Positions 1 through 5,065 of a stretch of DNA of 5,100 nt are shown here, piece by piece. The stretch comes from Achromobacter sp. (lineage in GTDB: Bacteria > Pseudomonadota > Gammaproteobacteria > Burkholderiales > Burkholderiaceae_B), in assembly GCA_003454835.1 (NCBI GenBank), contig DMTA01000421.1, forward strand, positions 1 through 5,100, given 5' to 3'. The notes under the pieces are model-generated. The model was not told the DNA's origin. It was given only the letters and a program-made list of their open reading frames with translations, and did not search any database. Numbering within the stretch: position 1 is the stretch's first letter; every line of letters begins with the position of its first letter. Made by a program: the position numbers and the translations under genes.

Positions 1-372
1 CCGGCCATCGCCGCGCTGGTCGTGCAGCACGGCACGCCGGCGGACTTCGCCGCGATGCAGAACGCCTGTGATGAAGCGGAGGCCGCGGCCAGCTTTGAAC
101 AATTCGAAGTGTGGGACGCGAAACTGCACGAGCTGATGGCCACGGCCACGCACAATCTCTTCATCGAAAAGGTGTTTGCGCTGATGACCGCGGCGCGCTC
201 GCAGGCGACGTGGGGCGCGCTCAAGCGCAAGAGCCTGACGCCCGAGCGGCGTGCGGCGTATCAGGTGGAGCATCGCGAAATCGTCGAGGCATTGCACGAT
301 CGCGACGCGGACCGCGCGATGGCGGCCGTGCGGCGGCATCTGGTGCATGTCAGGGAGAATTTGCTTGGGTGA
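1..372 (+). CDS. GntR/FadR-family transcriptional regulator, C-terminal part (FCD domain), cut by the window's left edge
   Basis: The frame is open from base 1 and ends at TGA 370-372, giving 123 visible residues. The N-terminal winged helix lies outside the window. What remains is the all-helical FCD ligand-binding domain of the FadR branch of GntR regulators. Counting from the first visible residue, the usual metal/ligand positions are present: Asp39 and His43 in WDAKLHELMATATHN, His91 in EHREIVEAL, and His113 in RRHL. The Asp-x3-His pair and the 22-residue spacing of the last two His fit metal-binding FCD domains, which typically sense small carboxylates such as sugar acids, lactate or dicarboxylates. 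The effector cannot be predicted. The regulated genes probably lie to the left. The gene converges on a LysR gene with 6 bp between stop codons. Family assignment is firm; any GTG start inside the visible part would be artificial. Confidence 0.88.
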   Translation, partial: PAIAALVVQHGTPADFAAMQNACDEAEAAASFEQFEVWDAKLHELMATATHNLFIEKVFALMTAARSQATWGALKRKSLTPERRAAYQVEHREIVEALHDRDADRAMAAVRRHLVHVRENLLG

Positions 373-389
373 GGGGGCCTAATTCACCC
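367..389. other. Inverted repeat spanning both convergent stop codons
   Basis: GGGTGA (367-372) pairs perfectly with TCACCC (384-389) across an 11-base loop. The left arm contains the GntR gene's TGA, and the loop holds the LysR gene's TAG, read on the other strand. Being symmetric, it could fold in either transcript and act as a compact bidirectional 3' end. There is no T-tract on either side, so it is not a canonical intrinsic terminator. A G5/C5 pairing (373-377 with 387-391) competes with it. Confidence 0.3.
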
Positions 390-1266
390 CCAGATGCCGT
401 TGCAGCGTATCCAGAAACACCTTGGCCCGCGCCGGCGTGACGCGGTTGTCGGATAGCGCGTAGATGGTGGCCGGCGGCAGTTTCCAGTCGGGCAGGATCT
501 GTTCCAGCGCCAGTTCCCGCAGCGTTTGCGACAGCGCCTGATGGCTGGGCATCCAGGCGATCCCCAGCCCGGCGGTGGCCAGCTGCACGCCCAGCGCCGC
601 ACTGTTGGTGCCGATGTGGGTCGGCCCGCGAACATTCAACAGGCTGTCGCCTTCGCCCAGCGTCCAGTCCGGCAGCCCGCCCGTGACGATTCGCTCGTGC
701 AGGCCCAGGTCTTCCGGGCAGGTCGGACGCCCGAAGCGGTCAAGATAGCTGCGGGCCGCCACGAGAATCCATTGCACTTGCGCGACGTGTTTCTGGATCA
801 GCGCGGAATCCTCGAGCTCGCCCGTGCGCAGCAGCAGGTCGAAAGGCTGGCCGTTGCGGGCGGCGCCGGCCGAGCCCAGCTCCACCTCGAACGAGATCTG
901 CGGATAGGTGTCGCGCAGTTCCTTCAGCACCGCCGGCAGGATCATGGTCAGGCCCGGCATCACCGACACGCGCAGGGTGCCGGCCAGATGATTCAGGCTG
1001 GAATGGATGCTTTCGTGCGCTGACAGGGCGGCTTCGACGTGCACCGCGCACTGGTCGAAATACTGCTGGCCGATCGCCGTCAGGCCGATGCTGCGGGTGG
1101 TGCGGTTCAGCAGCTTGTATCCCAGCGTCTGCTCCAACTGCGTCAGTCGCCGAGACAGCGTGGCCACGGGGGTGCCGAGTTCGGCGGCGGTGGCGGATAG
1201 CTTGCCGCGCTTGGCGACTTCCACGAAGTAGTGGATGTCCTGCATAGAGATAGCGTTTCTGTTCAT
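379..1266 (-). CDS. LysR-family transcriptional regulator (CrgA-like group), divergent from the redox operon
   Basis: The product is 295 aa, normal for LysR regulators. The N-terminal winged helix covers roughly residues 9-68, with the recognition-helix pattern TPVATLSRRLTQLEQTLG followed by KLLNRTTRSIGLTAIGQQY. A linker helix follows, then the periplasmic-binding-like effector domain (about 97-292), with the familiar late motif GVQLATAGLGIAWMPSH. The ATG at 1266 was chosen because GGAAA (1272-1276) lies 5 bases upstream. The ATG at 1245 lacks a ribosome site, and the frame's open extension to 1650 would overlap the neighbouring gene's start. It is transcribed away from the AhpD-SDR-Ohr operon across a 205-bp spacer. 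By the usual LysR arrangement it probably represses itself and controls that operon when its effector binds; this is inference. The effector is unknown. Confidence 0.9.
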   Translation of the reverse strand: MNRNAISMQDIHYFVEVAKRGKLSATAAELGTPVATLSRRLTQLEQTLGYKLLNRTTRSIGLTAIGQQYFDQCAVHVEAALSAHESIHSSLNHLAGTLRVSVMPGLTMILPAVLKELRDTYPQISFEVELGSAGAARNGQPFDLLLRTGELEDSALIQKHVAQVQWILVAARSYLDRFGRPTCPEDLGLHERIVTGGLPDWTLGEGDSLLNVRGPTHIGTNSAALGVQLATAGLGIAWMPSHQALSQTLRELALEQILPDWKLPPATIYALSDNRVTPARAKVFLDTLQRHLGVN

Positions 1267-1324
1267 GTTGGTTTCCGGGCGCGAGCCTTGATTGCCAGGG
1301 TATTTTCGGCGTGATCGCACGAGG

Positions 1325-1350
1325 CGATTGTTGTCATTGCGGCAACATCG
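1325..1350. promoter_or_regulatory. Candidate LysR recognition site (T-N11-A palindrome)
   Basis: TGTTG (1329-1333) and CAACA (1343-1347) form a perfect 5-bp inverted repeat around 9 bases. It extends to CGA (1325-1327) and TCG (1348-1350) with one unpaired T at 1328. The core T1332-N11-A1344 matches the classical LysR box. Its centre (1338) lies 72 bases upstream of the LysR ATG, which suits autoregulation. Binding by this particular LysR is inferred from position only. Confidence 0.5.
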
Positions 1351-1371
1351 TGGTCCCTGCGCCGGGGCTAC

Positions 1372-1397
1372 TGCGGCAATGCGCACCGGCCTACGAT
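1372..1397 (+). promoter_or_regulatory. Possible operon promoter: activation half-site and TACGAT -10
   Basis: TACGAT (1392-1397) matches four of six bases of the -10 consensus, including the key T, A and final AT. No good -35 lies 16-18 bases upstream (about 1368-1374), as expected of activator-dependent promoters. Instead that stretch overlaps TGCGGCAA (1372-1379), a repeat of the right part of the LysR box. If transcription starts near 1404, the box centre sits near -66, the usual LysR position. Confidence 0.3.
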
Positions 1398-1471
1398 TTG
1401 GGCGTCGAACAAGCCAGCGCAACACCCCGGTAACGCCATCGGGGAAGCGCCCAACCCACCCAGGAGTCACC

Positions 1472-1951
1472 ATGAGCCAACGTCTCAACGCCTTTGCCCA
1501 GTCGCCCGAACTGTTCAAGAAATTTGTCGAATTCAGCATGCTGGCCAAGGCCGGCGCGATCGAGGAGTCCATCCTGACCCTCGTCGACATCCGCGCCTCG
1601 CAGATCAACGGCTGCGCCTTCTGCCTGGACATGCACATCAAGCAGGCCAAGATTGCCGGCGAACGCGAACTGCGCCTGCATCACGTCGCCATCTGGCGCG
1701 AATCGAACCAGTTCTCGGCGCGCGAACGGGCGTGCCTAGCATGGACCGAAGCGCTGACCACGCTGGGCGTGCACGGCGTGCCCACCGAGGTGTACGAGCG
1801 CGTGCGCGGTGAACTGTCCGAAAAGGAAATCTCGGACCTCAGCTTTGCCATCATGGCCATCAACGGCTGGAACCGCCTGAACGTGGGCTTCCAGACCGTG
1901 CCCGGCTCGGCGGACAAGGCATACGGGCTGGACAAGGCCCAATTCAACTAA
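1472..1951 (+). CDS. AhpD-like carboxymuconolactone decarboxylase (CMD) family protein
   Basis: The product is 159 aa. The ATG at 1472 follows AGGAGT (1462-1467) at good spacing. The frame is open upstream to at least 1292, but no comparable ribosome site exists there. The CMD/AhpD fold signature is clear: residues 43-55 read SQINGCAFCLDMH, giving Cys48-x2-Cys51-x3-His55, the redox-active thiol site of AhpD-type alkylhydroperoxidases. Further along, FSARERACLAWTEALT and the C-terminal FAIMAINGWNRLNVGF helix are typical of the family. The Glu found 12 residues before the first Cys in mycobacterial AhpD is Thr36 here, so this is an AhpD-like relative and peroxidase activity is not assured. True gamma-carboxymuconolactone decarboxylase is unlikely because those enzymes lack the CxxC. 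It is the first gene of an operon with an SDR and Ohr, which supports a redox role in the cytoplasm. Confidence 0.9.
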   Translation: MSQRLNAFAQSPELFKKFVEFSMLAKAGAIEESILTLVDIRASQINGCAFCLDMHIKQAKIAGERELRLHHVAIWRESNQFSARERACLAWTEALTTLGVHGVPTEVYERVRGELSEKEISDLSFAIMAINGWNRLNVGFQTVPGSADKAYGLDKAQFN

Positions 1952-1954
1952 GGA
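1950..1954 (+). promoter_or_regulatory. Ribosome binding site overlapping the upstream stop codon
   Basis: AAGGA begins inside the TAA stop (1949-1951) of the AhpD-like gene and lies 6 bases before the SDR ATG. Ribosomes ending the first gene are therefore delivered to the second, which indicates translational coupling. Confidence 0.7.
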
Positions 1955-1960
1955 ACGATC

Positions 1961-2716
1961 ATGAAAATCCTCGTCATCGGCGGCACGGGCCTGATCGGCT
2001 CCAAGCTCGTCAAGCTGCTTACGGAACGCGGTCATGAGGCCATCGCCGCCTCGCCCGCGACCGGCGTGAACACCATCACGGGCGAAGGCCTGGATGCGGC
2101 CCTGGCCGGCGTTGACGTGGTGGTCGACGTGGCCAACTCGCCGTCTTTCGAAGACAAGGCCGTGCTGGAATTCTTCCAGACCTCGGGCCGCAACCTGCTG
2201 GCCGCCGAGAAGCGCGCTGGCGTGCGCCATCACGTCGCGCTGTCGGTCGTCGGCACACGCCGCCTGGCCGAAAGCGGTTACTTCCGCGGCAAGATCGCGC
2301 AAGAAGACCTGATCGAAGCCGCCGGCATGCCGTACACCATCGTGCACAGCACGCAGTTCTTCGAGTTTCTGGGCGGCATCGTGCAGTCGGGCACGCAGGG
2401 CGAGGAGGTGCGTCTGTCGTCCGCCTACGTGCAGCCCATCGCGTCCGACGACGTGGCGCTGGCCATGGCCGACGCCACGCTGGGCGCGCCGGTAAACGGC
2501 ATTGTGGAAATTGCCGGTCCCGAGAAGGTCAGGCTGTCGGAACTGGCGCAACGCTACATGGGTAGAATCGGGGACACTCGCACCGTGCAGGCGGACGCCG
2601 GCGTGCGCTACTTTGGCGCGCTGCTCGACGACGACACGCTGGTGCCGGGATCCGGCCCCCGCCTGGGCAAGATCGACTTCGAAACCTGGTTCAGCCGTTC
2701 GGGCGCAAGAAAGTAG
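1961..2716 (+). CDS. NmrA-like atypical short-chain dehydrogenase/reductase (NAD(P)-binding)
   Basis: The product is 251 aa with a Rossmann fold starting at residue 2: KILVIGGTGLIGS carries GxxGxxG (Gly7, Gly10, Gly13), the dinucleotide-binding loop of atypical/extended SDRs. VDVVVDVANSPSF (51-63) follows the pattern of the next beta strands. Residues 107-111 (YFRGK) form YxxxK, followed by the family pattern AQEDLIEAAGMPYTIVHSTQFFEF. The C-terminal stretch GDTRTVQADAGVRYFGALL and the ending F-E-T-W-F match the same NmrA-like group. These proteins are NAD(P)H-dependent reductases or nicotinamide-cofactor sensors; the substrate cannot be read here. The gene starts 9 bp after the AhpD-like stop with AAGGA at 1950-1954, so the two are co-transcribed. 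Codon use resembles its neighbours. Confidence 0.88.
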   Translation: MKILVIGGTGLIGSKLVKLLTERGHEAIAASPATGVNTITGEGLDAALAGVDVVVDVANSPSFEDKAVLEFFQTSGRNLLAAEKRAGVRHHVALSVVGTRRLAESGYFRGKIAQEDLIEAAGMPYTIVHSTQFFEFLGGIVQSGTQGEEVRLSSAYVQPIASDDVALAMADATLGAPVNGIVEIAGPEKVRLSELAQRYMGRIGDTRTVQADAGVRYFGALLDDDTLVPGSGPRLGKIDFETWFSRSGARK

Positions 2717-2736
2717 CGGCGGGCACAAGGACCTTC

Positions 2737-3231
2737 ATGAGCAAACTGCGGCCTCCTCCCCAAAGCCTCCTGGACAAGTACCGGGGCGGCGACTTCCGTC
2801 CCCTGTACACCACCAGCGTGACGGTGCGCGGCGGGGAGGCCGCGCATGGCCGCGCCTCGGGCATTGCCATCTCGGACGATGGCGAACTGATCGTGGAATT
2901 GCGGCTGCCGGTGGAGCTGGGCGGCACGGGCGGGGGCACCAACCCCGAACAGCTGTTTGCCGCCGGCTACGCCGCGTGTTTTCATGGCGCGCTGAGCATG
3001 CTGGCCGAGCGGTCGGGCCTGTCGATTCCCGAGGCCTCGGTCACGGCCACCATTTCATTCGGGCGTGATCCGGTCGATGGTTTGTTTGCGCTGACGGCGG
3101 ACGTCAACATCCACTTGCCCGGCCTGGACAAGGCGATTGCCGAGGAACTGGTGCGCAACACCGAACGCCTCTGTCCGTATTCCAAGATGGCGCAGGGCGG
3201 CATCGAAAGCGTCGTGGCGCTGACGCAGTAG
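2737..3231 (+). CDS. Ohr/OsmC-family organic hydroperoxide reductase
   Basis: The product is 164 aa. ATG 2737 has AAGGA (2727-2731) 5 bases upstream and lies 20 bp after the SDR stop. Ohr enzymes reduce organic and fatty-acid hydroperoxides in the cytoplasm through two Cys. All catalytic positions are present with Ohr spacing: peroxidatic Cys81 in AAGYAACFHGAL, Glu71 in NPEQLF (10 before the Cys), Arg39 (42 before the Cys) and resolving Cys146 in RLCPYSK. Relative to the well-studied Xanthomonas enzyme (Arg19, Glu51, Cys61, Cys125) the first three are shifted by exactly 20 and the last by 21, so the protein carries about 20 extra N-terminal residues (MSKLRPPPQSLLDKYRGGDF). The RLCPYS motif separates Ohr from OsmC proper. 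No MarR-type ohrR gene is adjacent in the window; control through the divergent LysR is likely. Confidence 0.92.
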   Translation: MSKLRPPPQSLLDKYRGGDFRPLYTTSVTVRGGEAAHGRASGIAISDDGELIVELRLPVELGGTGGGTNPEQLFAAGYAACFHGALSMLAERSGLSIPEASVTATISFGRDPVDGLFALTADVNIHLPGLDKAIAEELVRNTERLCPYSKMAQGGIESVVALTQ

Positions 3232-3242
3232 CGCGCCTTTCT

Positions 3243-4244
3243 TCACGCTTGCTTCGCCAGCAGGCTGTCCAGTATCTGCAGGTCCATCGCGCGGATGTGT
3301 TCGGTCATGTAGTCGATGAACACGCGCATACGCGCCGGCAGGTGCTGGCGGCTGAGAAAGCACAGGTAATGGCCGCGGTCCTCGGGCGCATATTGCGGCA
3401 GGCAGGCGACCAGCGTGCCGGCGCGCAGATGGTCGCAGACCTGGTAGGCGGCCATCTGCGCAATGCCGTGACCATCCAGCACCGATTGCAGCACCAGATC
3501 GGCATCGTTGAATGTCAGCATGCCCGGCGGCGCCACCTTGCGCAGCTGGCCAGCCACCTTGAACTCCCACTCGAACACACGGCCCGACGCCAGCTTGAAA
3601 TTCACGCAGGCGTGGTCAGTGATGTCATCGACGCTGGCGGGCAGGCCGTGCGCGGCGGCATAGGCGGGAGAGGCGCACAGCATCATCTGCATCGGGATGA
3701 TCTTCTTGGCGATCACCTGGCTGTCTTCCATGCGGCCGTTGCGGAAGGACACGTCGACCCGGTCCGTGGTGAAGTCGGTGGGGCCGTCGTCCAGCAGCAG
3801 CTCGACGGAGATGCCGGGGTTGGCCTCGCGAAACCCCTTGAGCAGCGGAGCAACGACCTTGCGGCCGAAGCCCACGGTGGCGCATACCCGAAGCTGGCCC
3901 GAGGGCGGGCCTTCGCGCAGATCGCGCATGTCATCCAGGGCCTGGATGATGCGCTCGACGCCGGGGTGGCATTGTTCGTAGAAGCGCTGGCCCTCGGGCG
4001 TGAGCGAGGTGCTGCGGGTGGTGCGCACGAACAGGCGGGTGCCGAGCTGGTCTTCGAGCTTTTGCACGCTGCGGCTGACGGCTGAGCGGCCGATGCCAAG
4101 GCGGTCGCCCGCCTTTGCGAAGTTGCCTTCGGCGGCGACGGCGATGAAAGCCATGACACCGGCATAGCTGGTGGCAAAGCTGTCGGCCAGGGAATCCGGT
4201 TCGATCGAAGGAGTATCCGAGGGGGGAGGGCAGGGTGTCGACAT
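3243..4244 (-). CDS. LysR-family transcriptional regulator (CrgA-like group) with N-terminal extension
   Basis: The product is 333 aa if started at ATG 4244, about 30 more than usual. The winged helix occupies about residues 29-88 (GIGRSAVSRSVQKLEDQLG, then LFVRTTRSTSLTPEGQRFY). The effector domain runs from about 117 to 318 and includes VLDGHGIAQMAAYQV. The first ~27 residues are Pro/Ser-rich and outside the conserved domain. No ribosome site precedes ATG 4244 or the next in-frame ATG at 4154 (Met31), so the start is unsettled; starting at Met31 would trim the first DNA-binding helix. It has eight Cys (5, 92, 121, 190, 213, 270, 281, 295). It converges on the Ohr gene with 11 bp between stop codons and lies downstream of the terminated cupin gene, so it probably has its own promoter. 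Its target is unknown; the operon or the cupin gene are candidates by proximity only. Confidence 0.9.
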   Translation of the reverse strand: MSTPCPPPSDTPSIEPDSLADSFATSYAGVMAFIAVAAEGNFAKAGDRLGIGRSAVSRSVQKLEDQLGTRLFVRTTRSTSLTPEGQRFYEQCHPGVERIIQALDDMRDLREGPPSGQLRVCATVGFGRKVVAPLLKGFREANPGISVELLLDDGPTDFTTDRVDVSFRNGRMEDSQVIAKKIIPMQMMLCASPAYAAAHGLPASVDDITDHACVNFKLASGRVFEWEFKVAGQLRKVAPPGMLTFNDADLVLQSVLDGHGIAQMAAYQVCDHLRAGTLVACLPQYAPEDRGHYLCFLSRQHLPARMRVFIDYMTEHIRAMDLQILDSLLAKQA

Positions 4245-4268
4245 GGTGGCGGCGCCGCAAGTGGGTTG

Positions 4269-4298
4269 ATCCTACAGCTAAGACGGCGCGCGCCGCAA
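4269..4298 (-). promoter_or_regulatory. Weak promoter candidate for the second LysR gene
   Basis: On the minus strand, TTGCGG (4293-4298) and TAGGAT (4269-4274) are separated by 18 bases; each matches four of six consensus bases. This would leave a leader of under 20 bases before ATG 4244. The spacer contains a GC-only palindrome, GGCGCGCGCC. Position between the cupin terminator and the LysR start is sensible, but the match is weak. Confidence 0.25.
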
Positions 4299-4316
4299 TC
4301 TTGTGACATCAGGCGC

Positions 4317-4345
4317 AAAAAAAAAGCCTTCCTCTCTGGGAAGGC
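4317..4345 (-). terminator. Rho-independent terminator of the cupin gene
   Basis: Read on the minus strand, GCCTTCC (4345-4339) and GGAAGGC (4332-4326) form a perfect 7-bp stem with a 6-base loop, followed directly by nine T (4325-4317). It lies 38 bases past the cupin stop codon and upstream of the second LysR gene, so it separates the two transcription units. A textbook intrinsic terminator. Confidence 0.9.
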
Positions 4346-4383
4346 CTGCTGGCGTTCTGAAGGGCGGGTTCGGCCCGGCGTCC

Positions 4384-4818
4384 CTATTTGACTGGCGTCA
4401 GGGCGGGCGCGCCTTGCTTCTTGATGAGGACGACCACGAACTTGGCCGGCTCGGTCTGGCTGGCGTTGCGGCCGACGGTGTGGATGTCGTCGGGGCCTTC
4501 GTAGAAGGTCTGGCCGGGCTTGAGCGTGACTTCCTTGCCGCCCTTGACCTGCATGATGATCGTGCCTTCCAGCACATAGACGAAGGCGGAGGCGTCGTGG
4601 CGGTGGACGGGGTCGGCGCCGCCGGGCGGGTAGTCGACGACGAGCATCAGGGCTTCCTTGCCGGGGATGTCGGGCAGGGCCTTTGTCATGACTTCGGTGA
4701 CGACGGGGTCGGTGGGTTTGGGCGTGGCCTGGGCGTGATGGGAGGCGGCTTGGGTGGGCTGGGTGAGTAACGTTGCTGTGGCGATGAAGGGCAAGACGAA
4801 TTTTGTGAGCTTTGACAT
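4384..4818 (-). CDS. Exported small cupin-domain protein
   Basis: The product is 144 aa from ATG 4818, with AAAGGA (4825-4830) 6 bases upstream; the in-frame ATG at 4848 lacks such a site and would spoil the signal peptide. Residues 1-24 are a Sec signal: Lys3/Lys6, a hydrophobic core FVLPFIATATLL, and likely cleavage after Thr-Gln-Ala24. The mature protein is therefore predicted periplasmic. A single cupin barrel follows: motif 1 HRHDASAFVYVLEG (His72, His74) and motif 2 PGQTFYEGPDDIHTVGRN (His113). The Glu normally completing the metal site in motif 1 is Ala78 here, leaving three His ligands. Catalysis versus ligand binding cannot be decided and no substrate is suggested. It forms its own unit, ending in the terminator at 4317-4345. 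Signal peptide and fold are clear; function is unknown. Confidence 0.88.
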   Translation of the reverse strand: MSKLTKFVLPFIATATLLTQPTQAASHHAQATPKPTDPVVTEVMTKALPDIPGKEALMLVVDYPPGGADPVHRHDASAFVYVLEGTIIMQVKGGKEVTLKPGQTFYEGPDDIHTVGRNASQTEPAKFVVVLIKKQGAPALTPVK

Positions 4819-4894
4819 GGTTTGTCCTTTGAGGGGTGACGGGGTCATCGTAGATTTGGTGGGGGCGGGGCGGTAGGTCCGTTCAGGGGATCAC

Positions 4895-4914
4895 GGTGTT
4901 GACTGTCAGGCACC
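4895..4914. repeat. Imperfect nested palindrome
   Basis: GGTG (4895-4898) pairs with CACC (4911-4914), and inside them TGAC (4900-4903) pairs with GTCA (4905-4908) around a single T. One base on the left opposes two on the right between the arms. It contains GTCAGGCACC, which resembles palindromic intergenic GGTGTCAGGCACC-type sequences I associate with this bacterial group. That association is from memory. No T-tract follows, so it is not an intrinsic terminator. Confidence 0.4.
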
Positions 4915-4924
4915 AACGTTCTTG

Positions 4925-4983
4925 GGTCGCACGACGTTGCGGTTACCGTAGTCGTAGTAGGTCGCCCGACGCCGTGGTCACCG
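4925..4983. repeat. Degenerate tandem repeat, 35-bp period, two copies
   Basis: The 24-bp segments 4925-4948 and 4960-4983 match at 19 of 24 positions, offset by 35 bp. Each contains the same two small palindromic modules: GTCG-NN-CGAC near its start, and GGTNACC (GGTTACC 4941-4947, GGTCACC 4976-4982). The last 11 bases of the unit have diverged. It could be a decayed duplication or a pair of protein-binding sites. Confidence 0.5.
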
Positions 4984-5007
4984 GGGAGGCGATCGCCCAC
5001 GATTGCG

Positions 5008-5029
5008 GTCCGGAGCCTTCGCTCCGGAC
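5008..5029. repeat. Perfect 9-bp hairpin
   Basis: GTCCGGAGC (5008-5016) and GCTCCGGAC (5021-5029) are exact inverted copies around CTTC. The stem is strong and GC-rich. No T-run follows on either strand, so it looks more like a repetitive extragenic palindrome or RNA structure than a terminator. Confidence 0.7.
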
Positions 5030-5050
5030 TACCCCTTCGTCATCTTCGTT

Positions 5051-5065
5051 GTCGCCTTCGGCGAC
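5051..5065. repeat. Perfect 6-bp hairpin
   Basis: GTCGCC (5051-5056) and GGCGAC (5060-5065) enclose TTC. It lies 21 bases after the 9-bp hairpin and shares the CCTTCG tip, making a hairpin pair of the kind seen in clustered extragenic palindromes. Confidence 0.6.

Larger units (their letters stand above)
1267..1471. promoter_or_regulatory. Divergent control region between LysR and the AhpD-SDR-Ohr operon
   Basis: This 205-bp spacer must carry promoters for both directions. It holds a palindromic LysR-box candidate (1325-1350), a repeat of part of that box (TGCGGCAA at 1338-1345 and 1372-1379), a possible -10 element TACGAT (1392-1397) for the operon, and the ribosome site AGGAGT (1462-1467). 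I see no convincing -35/-10 pair for the leftward LysR gene. Confidence 0.7.

Noticed and set aside
1292..1471. Upstream extension of the AhpD-like gene (60 more codons)
   Set aside because: The added residues are Arg/Pro/Thr-rich with no family match, and AGGAGT at 1462-1467 points to ATG 1472.
1267..1650. In-frame upstream extension of the first LysR gene to 423 codons
   Set aside because: It would run across the control region and the start of the AhpD-like gene; the domain begins right after ATG 1266, which has a ribosome site.
2563..2568. TAGAAT inside the SDR gene resembling a -10 element for an internal promoter of the Ohr gene
   Set aside because: No acceptable -35 lies 16-18 bases upstream, and the sequence encodes a normal part of the SDR family's C-terminal region.
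1736..2728. Long minus-strand open frame (330 codons) opposite the AhpD-like and SDR genes
   Set aside because: It is antisense to two genes with recognisable families and good ribosome sites; its His/Ala/Arg/Gly-rich product is typical of shadow frames in GC-rich DNA.
3249..4085. Plus-strand open frame (278 codons) opposite the second LysR gene
   Set aside because: A mirror of the LysR coding frame with no recognisable domain and repetitive Gln/His/Ala composition.
4303..4770. Plus-strand Gly/Asp/Val-rich open frame opposite the cupin gene
   Set aside because: It overlaps the cupin terminator and the cupin coding sequence; low-complexity composition marks it as a shadow.
4833..4870. Four G-runs that could form a G-quadruplex upstream of the cupin start
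   Set aside because: One loop is 16 bases long and the background is very G-rich, so the pattern is not distinctive.
4988..4997. GGCGATCGCC, a perfect 10-bp palindrome
   Set aside because: A single GC-rich palindrome of this length is expected by chance; partner copies are not seen in the window.
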